DNA of 64,000 nucleotides from Pseudoneobacillus rhizosphaerae (GCF_917563885.1 NZ_CAKJTG010000012.1:1-64000), one strand, 5' to 3'. Positions 45,929-55,889 are shown, counted from the stretch's first letter. Numbers and translations are program-made. Notes: generated by a model not told the origin, from the letters alone.

Positions 45929-48900
45929 ATGACTCATGTAAAAAATGCAATTGAAATCATCCAGTACAATGAAGGCTGGGCAAAAGAAGTTGCTAAAATG
46001 TGGAATTTAAGCCGTGACGGCTGGGGTGGCGATACCCGTGTCATGACAGAAGAACAAGTGAAAAAGAAGGAAGCTAATTCCGATAACATTGAGCTTTATT
46101 TGGCAATTGATGGTGAAGAGGTAGTGGGGTATTGCGGATTATCTGAATATAAAGAGGATTCAGGTTCTCTCTATATTCCCCTACTAAACGTACGATCGGA
46201 CTACCATGGGAAAAAGATTGGAAAAATGCTTCTTTTACGTGCACTAGAAAAGACAATAGAACTAGGTTGGCCTCGTCTTGATTTATATACTTGGCCAGGT
46301 AATACGAAAGCAGTTCCACTTTACAAGAAATGTGGTTTCTTTTGGGAAGATCGTGATGACACGACACATCTGATGAACTTTATTCCACAGGTACTTAACA
46401 CGCCTTTATTACGTCAGGTCTTTTCCGAGTTAGATTGGTATAATTCAAGTGATCGTATTATTGAAGTAAAGCCTGATGGCACGAAAGAAAATGGTTTTAC
46501 TTTCTATGAGTACAGCTGGAAAAATGAAGATAAATTTGCCCGTGTTCAATTCGAACGAACAGGTCGTGGAATTAGTCTGATTGAAACGGATGAATTCATG
46601 TTACAACTGAGCTCCAAAGACCATGAATTAATTGAACAAGTTCAACAGACTTTCGAAATTAAATTCATTAATAAAACAGGTAATCCAGTTTCCTTTAAAG
46701 CTGCTGGTTCAAGTAATGAACGAGTTCAATATTCAGTAGAAACTGAAATAATGGTCGAAAAGGAAGCAGTCATTTCAGAAAACGTTTTGATCAAACCTGG
46801 CGAAGAGCCAAGTGCCTGGAGAACGCATCCTTTCGTAAATATAACAGTTTGGATTGATGGGCAGGAGTGTGAACTAAGACTAGGTGTCTTCCCTGTTCAA
46901 CCTGCTAAAATTGAAGCATCCTATTCAGGGAATCTATGTTATTTAAATAAGGAAACTGACATTGAATTGGTTGTTAAGAACAATTTAAAGGAAGAAGCAG
47001 CGTTTGAAATCCTTTTTCCAACGAGTGACCAGGTTTCCCTATCAAGCAATCATATTTCCGCCCAAATTCCTGCAGGGGCACGAAAAAATATCAAGGTACC
47101 TCTCGTAGTTAAAAAGCATGGTTTTTTTCAACCGACACTTCAAATTAAAGCGCAACAACCCGATGGGACTGAGCTACAGTTTGACCAAGAAATCAGCATC
47201 GCATTTAAAGGGTTAGGTGAAAAATTCGGTGGCGAATCGAAAGATTATTGGCATATTTATAATGGCTTGCTCCAAGCGAATGTTCGAAAAAGGGATTTGC
47301 TCATGACTGTTGCAAAGAATTCTCTTAAAAAGCAGCCACTTGCCTTCTTCCCTCCTAAATTAGGTAAACCATATGCGAACGAATTTACAAAGAAAAAGCC
47401 AAACTCTGTATCTTGGGAGACTACCGAAACGTCTATTTTATTAAAAATGGAACTTGAGTCAGGTGAAATGGAAGGATTATTTTTAACTCAAATGGTCCAA
47501 CTGTTTGGAGATGGAATTGTTCACAAATGGATTGAAATTGAAAACCGAGGATTGAATACTCATAATGATGTTGCGATTAGCATGCCACAATTTCATGAGC
47601 TAGGCACGACCTATTTTCCACTTGACGACCAGGTAGTTTATTTTTCCGAAAAAAGAATCATTGAATTTGGTGATTTGAAGCCAAACAGTTTAACTGGAAA
47701 CTGGTATTTCTCAGAAAACACACCAGAAGCAATCGGAATAGCTTGGTCCGAGAACAGTAAAGGAACACCAGATGGCTGGCAATTTGTAATTGAGGATGAA
47801 TTGGGTTCTCTTGCTCCGAATGAAAAGAACGAAACGGAAAAGGTTGTTTTGAGCATTGGTGCCTTTACGAAATGGGAAGACTTTAGAGCATTTGCTAATG
47901 AAGCTGATATTGTTGAAAAATCAGAAATAAGTTCTGAACACTGTTTTGAGAGTCAAGATTTGATTGTCAATTCAGACTTAAGTTTTTCGCTCAAAACACA
48001 TCGAAATAGTTATTTAGATGGTCAGTTACATGTTACTTTAAATGACCATGAATTATTAAATGATACGATTTCTGCAGAGGCTGAAACAACAGACTATTCC
48101 TTTAAAATCCAATCCAATGTGTATCCTGTCACCATTATCGAAGGAGAATTTAAAGAGAAAAGTATGACAACTCAGTTTAAAGAGCTGATTTTGTCTCCTA
48201 CAAATGAGACTGTTACAAGTAATACTTCTGTTGTAGATGGTTTTGAAATAATTGAAGTGAGGAACGGATCGATTTCTATTAAAGCTGCTCCTGATTTTTA
48301 CCCTGGGATCTATTCACTAAACGTGAATGGCAAAGAATGGCTTGACCATTCGTTTCCAAACCTAACCGCTAAGAGCTGGTGGAACCCTTGGGCAGGTGGA
48401 ATAAAAACAGCACCTACTGGAGCTAATACATTTTCACTCAAAAAGGAAAAACATACAGCTTTCTCAGTAGAGAAATTTGATCAACAAGGAAACAAATGGA
48501 GTGGTATTGCCATTCACACGGATATTCATGAGCATCCCCAGTGGAAAGGTGTTCGTTATATCCAATACTACCTTATGCTCCCTGGTATTCCAGTTCTAGC
48601 TTCTTATCTTGAAGTGAAAGACAGTGCGGGGAAAAATCTAAAAGAAGAAACATGGTCCACTGATTTCTTTATTGGCGGAGAAGACTTACCGAATTTATCG
48701 GTCAACGTTAACGGTGACCAACAGACAAAAAATTATGTTACTGGAATTCAAGAGCATCCTTTTCATTTTGATACCGATAGCTATATAGCTTCAGTAACAA
48801 AACCTGAAAAGCTTTATCTTGTTCCAAGCCTATACTCCCAGTATTCGGAAGCCTATACAAATAAGGATGCATTCCAATTGCTTGCTGTTCAATCTGCCAT

Positions 48901-49003
48901 TCCTAATAAGAATGGAACGAAAACAGCTCCATTATTTTTGTTCTTTGACGAACGAGTGCTTTCTGCTACACTACTTAAGAAGCTTAGAAGAATTCAATTT
49001 TAA
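45929..49003 (+). CDS. GNAT acetyltransferase fused to a large multi-domain C-terminal region
   Basis: About 1024 residues. The first 150 form a GNAT domain with LYIPLLNVRSDYHGKKIGKMLLLRALEK (acetyl-CoA loop) and AVPLYKKCGFFWED. The remaining 870 residues look like strand-rich modules: a segment resembling NEW3/alpha-galactosidase-like domains (about 320-430, VKNNLKEEAAFEILFPT, IPAGARKNIKVPLVV), then a large region with WWNPWAGGIKT near 830 and QWKGVRYIQYYLMLPGIPVL near 870. No signal peptide. The ATG at 45929 follows GGAGGAG; the ORF open to 45887 is disregarded. An amidohydrolase gene follows by 58 bases. Function unknown. Confidence 0.8.
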   Translation: MTHVKNAIEIIQYNEGWAKEVAKMWNLSRDGWGGDTRVMTEEQVKKKEANSDNIELYLAIDGEEVVGYCGLSEYKEDSGSLYIPLLNVRSDYHGKKIGKMLLLRALEKTIELGWPRLDLYTWPGNTKAVPLYKKCGFFWEDRDDTTHLMNFIPQVLNTPLLRQVFSELDWYNSSDRIIEVKPDGTKENGFTFYEYSWKNEDKFARVQFERTGRGISLIETDEFMLQLSSKDHELIEQVQQTFEIKFINKTGNPVSFKAAGSSNERVQYSVETEIMVEKEAVISENVLIKPGEEPSAWRTHPFVNITVWIDGQECELRLGVFPVQPAKIEASYSGNLCYLNKETDIELVVKNNLKEEAAFEILFPTSDQVSLSSNHISAQIPAGARKNIKVPLVVKKHGFFQPTLQIKAQQPDGTELQFDQEISIAFKGLGEKFGGESKDYWHIYNGLLQANVRKRDLLMTVAKNSLKKQPLAFFPPKLGKPYANEFTKKKPNSVSWETTETSILLKMELESGEMEGLFLTQMVQLFGDGIVHKWIEIENRGLNTHNDVAISMPQFHELGTTYFPLDDQVVYFSEKRIIEFGDLKPNSLTGNWYFSENTPEAIGIAWSENSKGTPDGWQFVIEDELGSLAPNEKNETEKVVLSIGAFTKWEDFRAFANEADIVEKSEISSEHCFESQDLIVNSDLSFSLKTHRNSYLDGQLHVTLNDHELLNDTISAEAETTDYSFKIQSNVYPVTIIEGEFKEKSMTTQFKELILSPTNETVTSNTSVVDGFEIIEVRNGSISIKAAPDFYPGIYSLNVNGKEWLDHSFPNLTAKSWWNPWAGGIKTAPTGANTFSLKKEKHTAFSVEKFDQQGNKWSGIAIHTDIHEHPQWKGVRYIQYYLMLPGIPVLASYLEVKDSAGKNLKEETWSTDFFIGGEDLPNLSVNVNGDQQTKNYVTGIQEHPFHFDTDSYIASVTKPEKLYLVPSLYSQYSEAYTNKDAFQLLAVQSAIPNKNGTKTAPLFLFFDERVLSATLLKKLRRIQF

Positions 49004-49061
49004 TATTTGTGGTGGTGTGAACGATTTGTTCCCCCACCCTTTTTTTAAAAAAGGAGAAAAA

Positions 49062-49922
49062 ATGAAAATTATCGATGCCCATATGCATTTATCCAATATT
49101 AAATCGTTTTATGAAACAGCTGAAAAGCTTTCATTTGTAGATTATTCGAACAAAGGGATTGTGAAGGAATATGATGAGGCAAACGTTGTCCTTGGAATTG
49201 GAATGGGTGTAACGGAAACAGATAAAATGGGATTTCCAGATTATGAAGCTATCACACCTATGGGTTTAGACCTTGAAGCGGATATTCCAGCAAATATTGT
49301 TTTTTGTGCGGGGGTAAATCCTTATGACCTAGGCACAGATGCATTAGCACGTTTGGAAAATGAAATTCAGAAACCAAATGTGGTTGGTATCAAAATCTAT
49401 CTAGGCTATTACCCTTTTTATGCCTATGATGAAGTTTATGAGCCTGTCTATAGACTTGCAGCAAAATATCAACTGCCAGTCGTATTTCATACAGGTGACA
49501 CTTATTCAGAGCGTGGTTTCCTGAAGTATTCCCATCCGCTCGCAATTGATGAAGTTGCCGTGAAAAACCGGGATGTCAATTTCATGATGGCTCATTTCGG
49601 TGATCCTTGGACAATTACAGGTGCTGAAATCATTTATAAGAATCCAAATGTGTACGCGGACCTATCAGGCTTAATCGTAGGAACAGAAGTGGATCTGAAA
49701 CAAAAAAGTGAAGGTCGTTTTTTAGACCATTTGCGCCATGCGTTAGTATTTGCTGATTCTTACGATAAACTATTGTTCGGAACCGACTGGCCGCTTATTC
49801 CAATCGCTCCTTATATTGAGTTTATAAAAAAACTCATCCCAGAGGAATTTCATGAGCAAGTATTTTACAGTACAGCATTAAAGGTTTTTCCAAAAATCAA
49901 GCCATTTTTGAGTAGAGAATAA
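49062..49922 (+). CDS. Amidohydrolase-family protein (TIM-barrel metal hydrolase)
   Basis: About 286 residues. The metal-site pattern of amidohydrolase-2 enzymes is visible: DAHMHL at residues 5-10, VFHTGDT near 145, MMAHFGDPW near 180 and FGTDWPL near 240. This group includes decarboxylases and lactonases acting on small carboxylates. The ATG at 49062 has AAAAGGAG; the open frame reaches back to 48819 within the previous gene but that part is not plausible. It follows the GNAT fusion by 58 bases and ends at a strong terminator, so the two likely form one operon. Confidence 0.88.
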   Translation: MKIIDAHMHLSNIKSFYETAEKLSFVDYSNKGIVKEYDEANVVLGIGMGVTETDKMGFPDYEAITPMGLDLEADIPANIVFCAGVNPYDLGTDALARLENEIQKPNVVGIKIYLGYYPFYAYDEVYEPVYRLAAKYQLPVVFHTGDTYSERGFLKYSHPLAIDEVAVKNRDVNFMMAHFGDPWTITGAEIIYKNPNVYADLSGLIVGTEVDLKQKSEGRFLDHLRHALVFADSYDKLLFGTDWPLIPIAPYIEFIKKLIPEEFHEQVFYSTALKVFPKIKPFLSRE

Positions 49923-49929
49923 CGGTTAT

Positions 49930-49956
49930 AACTTCTGCAGGAAAACCGCAGAAGTT
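49930..49956 (+). terminator. Terminator of the GNAT-fusion/amidohydrolase operon
   Basis: AACTTCTGC and its complement enclose a 9-base loop, followed by GTTTTTT, seven bases after the stop. Confidence 0.88.
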
Positions 49957-50071
49957 GTTTTTTACTAGCCTATTTAATTTCATATAACAAAAGAAGGTTT
50001 AAGCATATTTTTATCGAATTCTTAATAGTGTAATTATTGTGGAACTTTAACATAGAAAGGTAGCGATACAT

Positions 50072-51664
50072 ATGGAAACACTGCAATCATTTTTACAAGA
50101 TTTTAATATCAAAATGCAATCATTATATAAGGATGCAACTCAAGCCAGCTGGATGGCACAAACAACTGGAGATCCTGAGTGGGCGGCTAAATTAAGTGAT
50201 GCTGCAACCAAATTTAATTTGTTATTCTCTTCAAAGGATACATACGAAAAAACAAAGCAATTTCTAACTACTGAAAACTTATCGGAGATCGAAAAACGTC
50301 AGCTTCAACTACTTCTAAGTGAAATGGAAGGCAACCAACTTCCTGAAGAAGTGATTGCTGACTTATCAAAGCGCTCTTCAGAACTAAACTTATTATTTAA
50401 CACATACTCGCCTGAAGTAGATGGCAAGAAGTATTCTGCCAATGAAATTCGCGACATTTTAATTAATAGTTTTGACCAAGAATTACGCAAAAAAGTTTGG
50501 TTTGCAAGTAAGGAAGTTGGAAAAGTCGTAGAAAAAGACCTGCTTGAGCTTGTGAAAAAGCGCAATGAAGCAGCACAACTTCTTGGTTATGATAACCATC
50601 ATCAAATGGGCTTTGCCCTTCAAGAACTGGACCGTGATGAAGTATTCGCTATTTTCAACGAACTCATTGCTCAATCAGATGAATCCTACCGCTCGATGAA
50701 GAAAGAACTAGATGAGCGTTTAGCAACTAAATTTGGCATCAATACAGAAGACATTCGCCCTTGGCATTATGTCGACCCATTTTTCCAAGAGGCTCCACCA
50801 TCTGATTCCACCAATTTAGATCCTTTTTACAAAGGGAAGGATATTGTTCAAATCACAACCGATACATTTAACTCATTAGGGATTGAAATTGATGATTTGT
50901 ATGCAAAAAGTGATTTGTTCCCAAGAGAAAAGAAAAACCCAACGGCCTTCTGCTCGGATATTGACCGCGAAGGCGATGTTCGTGTCCTGTGTAACTTACA
51001 GGAAGATGCTTATTGGATGGAAACGAACCTACATGAATTTGGCCATGCGGCTTATTTCAAGTATGTAGATTCAGCCCTTCCATTCGGATTACGTACAGTA
51101 AGTCATACGTTAACAACTGAAGCAATCGCGATGTTATTTGGAAAAATGGGCAAAGACCCACGCTGGTTAAAGCGCTTCTTACAAGTAGATGAAGCAACCG
51201 TAAATGAACTTGCTCCTGAATTAGCAAAGTACCAACAGTTACAAATGCTGGTTTCAGCTAGATGGATTATTACTTTTGTATTTTTCGAAAAAGAGTTATA
51301 CGAAAATCCTGATCAAGACTTAAATGCATTATGGTGGAAAACCGTGAATGAAGTGCAGCTCGTCACTCCTCCTGACTCAACAGATAATCCAGATTGGGCT
51401 GCTAAAATTCACTTTACACTTGCCCCTGTTTATTATCAAAACTATTTACTAGGAGAATTAATGGCGGCACAGCTTCTTCGTTACATTGAAACGAATATTT
51501 CTCCTGAATTTTTCACTAAAGAAACTGGAGAATTGCTCATTAATCAATTCTTCAAACCAGCTGCACTCTATGACTGGAATGAAAAAATTAGCCGTGTAAC
51601 AGGTGAAAAATTGAACCCTGCTCATTTTGTTGATGTTTATTGCAAAACTGAGGTAAAAAGTTAA
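50072..51664 (+). CDS. M2/M3-type zinc metallopeptidase
   Basis: Soluble zinc peptidase of 530 residues, mostly helical. The HEFGHAAYF zinc motif near residue 323 is followed 24 residues later by TEAIAMLF, supplying the third ligand glutamate, the spacing of ACE-like (M2) and related M3 peptidases. The C-terminal NYLLGELMAAQLLRY also fits this clan. No signal peptide, so intracellular, probably cutting short peptides. Start ATG at 50072, with GAAAGGTAG upstream. Confidence 0.9.
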   Translation: METLQSFLQDFNIKMQSLYKDATQASWMAQTTGDPEWAAKLSDAATKFNLLFSSKDTYEKTKQFLTTENLSEIEKRQLQLLLSEMEGNQLPEEVIADLSKRSSELNLLFNTYSPEVDGKKYSANEIRDILINSFDQELRKKVWFASKEVGKVVEKDLLELVKKRNEAAQLLGYDNHHQMGFALQELDRDEVFAIFNELIAQSDESYRSMKKELDERLATKFGINTEDIRPWHYVDPFFQEAPPSDSTNLDPFYKGKDIVQITTDTFNSLGIEIDDLYAKSDLFPREKKNPTAFCSDIDREGDVRVLCNLQEDAYWMETNLHEFGHAAYFKYVDSALPFGLRTVSHTLTTEAIAMLFGKMGKDPRWLKRFLQVDEATVNELAPELAKYQQLQMLVSARWIITFVFFEKELYENPDQDLNALWWKTVNEVQLVTPPDSTDNPDWAAKIHFTLAPVYYQNYLLGELMAAQLLRYIETNISPEFFTKETGELLINQFFKPAALYDWNEKISRVTGEKLNPAHFVDVYCKTEVKS

Positions 51665-51677
51665 CCAAGTAAAAATA

Positions 51678-51706
51678 GATAGCTAAGACCAATGGTCTTA
51701 GCTATC
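51678..51706 (+). terminator. Terminator of the metallopeptidase gene
   Basis: GATAGCTAAGACC with its perfect complement and a 3-base loop, followed by ATTTTTAT. It lies between convergent genes and could serve both. Confidence 0.88.
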
Positions 51707-51729
51707 ATTTTTATAGTGGCCGACATTGT

Positions 51730-52395
51730 CTATTGCGAGATTATAGAAGGTCTGCTTGACTTAATCTTGCTAGATTTTCGCTTCAACCAAAACTCCATAA
51801 CTACTAGATTCCCAATCAAACTAACCCAAATAGCTACTGTATAACCGAGTTGAAAATTATCAAATGAATAGCCTATAACTGCTGACCAGAATCGAAAGGT
51901 TATAGCAACGAATGTTACTGCATAGCTACGGTACATCCAATTTTCATGTAGTTTGAATTGCTTATTTCGTACATGTCTATATGCCAAATAAGTAGTATAT
52001 AGCCAAGCTATCGATAATGTAAAAAAGCCTATCTTTGAAATGATGCCTCCAAATGCATAAAAGGATAAATAAACACCAGTAATCCCACTTATAAGAATAG
52101 TAGTGATATAGATTTTCCCAAGATTTCGATGTAAGTTCTTCCTTTTAATACGAATCTTCTTAAAGAATTGAAACGGACCTATTACGATAGCAAGTGAAGC
52201 TGTTACAATATGAAACAATAAAACGATATTCCAAGGTTGATAGTGAAAATCATATAATTCCATTCCTTGTTCAATTAGTGTCTTATTTGTGCTAGCAGGA
52301 TCCAATAATAAATAACGAATAATAGCAGAAATGGCTAACCCAAATGCTAAAAAAATAACAAGTCCAAGTCCAATCCGTTTACTAACAAGCTTCAA
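51730..52395 (-). CDS. DUF2306-type membrane protein
   Basis: About 221 residues, six hydrophobic helices. FHIVTASLAIVIGPFQF, then HRNLGKIYITTILISGITGVYLSFYA with conserved His, and a later HENWMYRSYAVTFVAITFRFW are the hallmarks of DUF2306 proteins, whose conserved histidines suggest haem or quinone contact. TTG start at 52395 with GGGGGGATA upstream. Function unknown. Confidence 0.82.
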   Translation of the reverse strand: MKLVSKRIGLGLVIFLAFGLAISAIIRYLLLDPASTNKTLIEQGMELYDFHYQPWNIVLLFHIVTASLAIVIGPFQFFKKIRIKRKNLHRNLGKIYITTILISGITGVYLSFYAFGGIISKIGFFTLSIAWLYTTYLAYRHVRNKQFKLHENWMYRSYAVTFVAITFRFWSAVIGYSFDNFQLGYTVAIWVSLIGNLVVMEFWLKRKSSKIKSSRPSIISQ

Positions 52396-52476
52396 TAATA
52401 TCCCCCCAAAGTATAACTATTAATCCATATTATTACATAACAGGAAATTCTTTAAAAGGTTTATTCAAAAAAAAAA

Positions 52477-52497
52477 GGGCCCGCTACTAGCAGACCC
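52477..52497 (-). terminator. Terminator of the gene at 52512
   Basis: A 9-bp stem (GGGTCTGCT with AGCGGGCCC, two G-U pairs), 3-base loop and a run of ten T on the minus strand. Confidence 0.85.
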
Positions 52498-52511
52498 TAC
52501 TCAAAACGTTC

Positions 52512-53159
52512 CTATCGAACAAACTCAAAAAACACCCCATCACCAATCTTAACAGATTGCTTCAGCAATTCCTTTAAATCCTTACTCACCCAATAAGTTT
52601 GCAAACTCTCACCAATATATACTGACACACACCAAGCATCGACTTCCCGCGCACCATCAAATATTTTTTCTAAACCTAATACCTCGATACGGACGATGAC
52701 TGTATCGTTAACCATATGGTTAAAAGCCTTTATCTCATTTTTATAACCATTTTCCAAAGGCAAAAGTCTAAGTATCAATTCAATCGAAAATAAATCAAAT
52801 ACTCCATCCTCTAAAACATGTTTGTTTGTATTTTCGATACCTTCTTCTTCAAAAGCTACTTCTACCTCATTTGAATGATAATCTAGATAAACATTTCTTT
52901 GACCATGGTCAGTGCAGGCAAGTGGTTCAAAGGTTGGTAAATGAAGCGTTACATTCACCGTTCTATTTGGCTTATTTGGATTTAAAAATATCAACCTTTG
53001 TTTTCTATACAGCAGATCTTTACCTTTATCTACAACCACTTCTTCAGAAGTAGAACCAATAACGGTTTGAATGCCATTTTCAATCCAAACCACCTTTTTC
53101 AGATCAGAACACTCACTAAATGAATTCCAAGCAATAGAACCTTCACCCGTTTTTATCAT
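52512..53159 (-). CDS. Protein of unknown function (DUF3108-like beta protein, tentative)
   Basis: About 215 residues, predicted mostly beta strand, no signal peptide or membrane helix. DGVFDLFSIELILRLLPLENGY and the C-terminal WCVSVYIGESLQTYWVSKDLKELLKQ resemble DUF3108-like proteins, which share a lipoprotein-carrier-like barrel; the link is weak. The start ATG has a poor ribosome binding site. MurG-like gene lies 30 bases upstream... on the same strand at 53190, so co-transcription is possible. Confidence 0.65.
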   Translation of the reverse strand: MIKTGEGSIAWNSFSECSDLKKVVWIENGIQTVIGSTSEEVVVDKGKDLLYRKQRLIFLNPNKPNRTVNVTLHLPTFEPLACTDHGQRNVYLDYHSNEVEVAFEEEGIENTNKHVLEDGVFDLFSIELILRLLPLENGYKNEIKAFNHMVNDTVIVRIEVLGLEKIFDGAREVDAWCVSVYIGESLQTYWVSKDLKELLKQSVKIGDGVFFEFVR

Positions 53160-53189
53160 TCATCTCTCGTCCCCTTTGCCGATATCCTA

Positions 53190-54257
53190 CTATTTTATTT
53201 TTGCTATTTCCTCTAGAATCAATTTAATCGCTTGACCCTGCACTGATTTAGCCATAGTTTCCTTAAATTGGGCTCTGTTTTTCTCTAATTTTTCTAAGGT
53301 TTGTTTCAAAGATTCTTTAGTTAGACTTTCTTCTTCTAATGTCAGGGAGTATCCCTTCTCTTCAAAGCTTTTTGCATTTAAGATTTGATCTCCCCTGCTT
53401 TGTGCTTTACTTAATGGAATAATTAACATCGGTATTTTCAATGCTAAAAATTCGAAAATAGCATTGGAGCCGCCTCTTGTAAGAACAGTATCGGTTACGG
53501 CCAAAATATCAGGAAGCTCTTCATGTATATATTCGAATTGTTTATAACCAGGTAATCCTATTAAGCTTTGATCAACATTCCCTTTTCCACACAAATGCAC
53601 AATTTGATATTTTGAGGTTAAATCATGAATGGATTCCCTGACAGCTTCATTGATTTTTTTAGCACCTAAGCTTCCACCCATAATAGTCAAAACAGGTAGC
53701 TTATGATGAAATCCTAAAAAACGTCTACCCTGTTCGGGTGAACCATTTAAGATTTCTTTTCTAATAGGTGAGCCAATTGCCCTTGTTTGATTCTTCGGGA
53801 AAAATTTTTCTGTCTCTTCGAATGAAGTAAAGATTTTCGTTGCAAATCGTTGTGATATTTTATTTGCTAAACCAGGTGTCATGTCACTTTCATGGATAAA
53901 AATAGGAATCCCAAGTGATCTAGCTGCCACAATAACTGGTACGGAAACAAATCCACCCTTTGAGAATACTAAATTAGGTCGCATCTTTTTCAAAATCTTC
54001 CTTGCCTCTAGACATCCTCTTAAAACTCTAAATATATCCTTTACATTTTCGAAATCAACATATCTTCTTAGCTTACCACTGCTAATTTCATGATAAGGAA
54101 TATTTATTTTTGTAATCAATTCCTTTTCAATTCCCTTTTTCGAGCCAATATATTTAATATTCCATTCTTGATGATCCAATTCATTAATAATCGCTATATT
54201 TGGTGTAACGTGACCTGCTGAACCCCCACCAGTAAAACAAATAGTCTTTTTAGTCAT
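53190..54257 (-). CDS. murG: MurG-family UDP-GlcNAc transferase, stand-alone
   Basis: Membrane-associated glycosyltransferase of 355 residues that adds GlcNAc to lipid I in peptidoglycan synthesis. The N-terminal GGGSAGHVTPN (residues 10-20) and the SKGGFVSVPVIVAARSLGIPIFIHESD acceptor region are typical, and MGGSLGAKKIN near 195 and LTRGGSNAIFEFLALKIPMLIIPL bind UDP-GlcNAc. Good AGGAGGAAG site. It is not in a dcw cluster, which argues for a second MurG like MurG2 of other Bacilli; whether another copy exists cannot be seen here. Confidence 0.92.
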   Translation of the reverse strand: MTKKTICFTGGGSAGHVTPNIAIINELDHQEWNIKYIGSKKGIEKELITKINIPYHEISSGKLRRYVDFENVKDIFRVLRGCLEARKILKKMRPNLVFSKGGFVSVPVIVAARSLGIPIFIHESDMTPGLANKISQRFATKIFTSFEETEKFFPKNQTRAIGSPIRKEILNGSPEQGRRFLGFHHKLPVLTIMGGSLGAKKINEAVRESIHDLTSKYQIVHLCGKGNVDQSLIGLPGYKQFEYIHEELPDILAVTDTVLTRGGSNAIFEFLALKIPMLIIPLSKAQSRGDQILNAKSFEEKGYSLTLEEESLTKESLKQTLEKLEKNRAQFKETMAKSVQGQAIKLILEEIAKIK

Positions 54258-54334
54258 ACTTCCTCCTGTTGGTACCTAAATTATTCATTAATTAAATTAT
54301 ATCTTATCTTAGTAAAAACATGCCAAAAAAGCGT

Positions 54335-54377
54335 GGTGCCAGAGGTCTTCCAAACTAGTTGGATAACTTCTGGCACC
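54335..54377 (-). terminator. Terminator of the MATE gene
   Basis: GGTGCCAGA and TCTGGCACC arms enclose a further paired TCC/GGA and short loop, followed by GCTTTTTT on the minus strand. Confidence 0.85.
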
Positions 54378-54384
54378 TTACCTA

Positions 54385-55755
54385 TTATATCACTTCTTTT
54401 AATTGTGCGTTATTAAATACTCGTTTCTGAATGTAAATGAGTCTTATTGATAAGCATATTCCAGCCGCTAATAATCCAACCGTCAACCCAATCCAATAGC
54501 CCGCAGCACCAAGGTTGGTTTCATGGGCTAAAAAATATCCGACTGGTAAACAAATCAGCCAATAGGCAATAAGGGTCATAATAAAAGCAATATTAACATC
54601 TTTATATCCCCGTAATGCTGCTAATGCGGTTGCCTGAATGGCGTCTGATATCATAAAAAACAGCGCATAGATCAGAAATTTCCCAGTTAATATTATAACT
54701 GCCGAGTCATTTGAGTAAAATCCAGCTACTTCAGTACGGAAAATAACAACGAACAATCCTGCAACAATGGCAATGACGATTGATAAATAAATTCCGAGCC
54801 AAGCATAGGATTTAGCATCCTTATAACGCCCTGCACCAACTTCGAATCCAACTAAAACAGTCTGTGCCATTGAAATACTCATCGGTATCATATACAAAAA
54901 GGCGACAATATTTAAGGCAGTTTGATAGGCTGCAATCGTCGTAATATTAAATTTACTAATTAAAAAGGTTACTACTGCAAACATACTCGTTTCAAAAAAG
55001 ATGGAAAGTCCCATCGGTACACCTATTTTTAAAATTTCCATAGATTTGGAAAGCTCAAACTTTTTAAAATTGGACAAACTCGCATAATTCGAAAAAGGAT
55101 GTTGGGTTTTAAGAATAAATGCGGTCATTCCAGCTATGAGCCAAAAGGTAATCGATGTTGCATAACCTGCCCCTGATCCACCTAGTTCTGGAAACCCAAA
55201 GCGCCCAAATATAAAAACATAGTTTAAAATGAAATTGATTGGTAATGAACATAGTAAAATCACCATCACCACTCGCGTTTTTCCTAACGCATAAATAAAG
55301 GACCTTAATACATTAAATACAAACAGCGGAATGATACCAAAACTTAAACCAATCAAATATTCATATGCCACTCCTCGTACAGTTGATGGCAAATTCATTA
55401 GATCTAAAATAGGATTCAACAAGAAAAATCCGATTAGGAGTACTATTACTGCTATAATTACCGCAAGATAAATACCATGTGACAGGACCGAGGAAACCTC
55501 TTTATTTTTCTTTTCTCCAAATTTCTGTGCCGCAATCGGTGAAACCGCTAGAAGGATTCCACTTAACCCCGTAAAGACGGGATTCCAAATAGCCGAGCCA
55601 ATAGCTACACCAGCCAAATCGGTAGCATTATATTTCCCTGACATGATGGTGTTAAAGAAGACCATGGAAAACATACCAAGCTGCGTAATCAAAATCGGAA
55701 TTAATAATACAAATAAGAGCTTTATTTTTTCTTTTGTACTATAAGTTTGTTTCAT
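54385..55755 (-). CDS. MATE-family multidrug efflux transporter
   Basis: Cation-coupled exporter of 456 residues with twelve hydrophobic helices in two halves. The start LLIPILITQLGMFSMVFFNTIMSGKYNATDLAGVAIGSAIW and the second-half counterpart ALNIVAFLYMIPMSISMAQTVLVGFEVGAGR are characteristic of NorM-like MATE proteins. ATG at 55755. Single gene, own terminator. Substrate cannot be predicted. Confidence 0.93.
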   Translation of the reverse strand: MKQTYSTKEKIKLLFVLLIPILITQLGMFSMVFFNTIMSGKYNATDLAGVAIGSAIWNPVFTGLSGILLAVSPIAAQKFGEKKNKEVSSVLSHGIYLAVIIAVIVLLIGFFLLNPILDLMNLPSTVRGVAYEYLIGLSFGIIPLFVFNVLRSFIYALGKTRVVMVILLCSLPINFILNYVFIFGRFGFPELGGSGAGYATSITFWLIAGMTAFILKTQHPFSNYASLSNFKKFELSKSMEILKIGVPMGLSIFFETSMFAVVTFLISKFNITTIAAYQTALNIVAFLYMIPMSISMAQTVLVGFEVGAGRYKDAKSYAWLGIYLSIVIAIVAGLFVVIFRTEVAGFYSNDSAVIILTGKFLIYALFFMISDAIQATALAALRGYKDVNIAFIMTLIAYWLICLPVGYFLAHETNLGAAGYWIGLTVGLLAAGICLSIRLIYIQKRVFNNAQLKEVI

Positions 55756-55831
55756 TCAAGTTCCCCTTAGTTGAAAAATATGAGAATAGCAAACTTTATT
55801 ATATGCTATGAGTGCAGGAAAATGCCACAAA

Positions 55832-55884
55832 AAAAGAGGTTAACATATCGAATCGCGGTTAACGATCCATAGTCAGCCTCTTTT
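55832..55884 (-). terminator. Terminator after the anti-sigma gene
   Basis: Outer arms AAAAAGAGG and CCTCTTTTT with an inner GTTAA pair, six bases beyond the stop; both flanks carry A/T runs. Confidence 0.75.
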
Positions 55885-55889
55885 TATTT

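Noticed and set aside
48819-49061. N-terminal extension of the amidohydrolase
   Set aside because: The 81 extra codons overlap the GNAT fusion in another frame and have no homology-like features, while an ATG with AAAAGGAG stands before the DAHMHL block.
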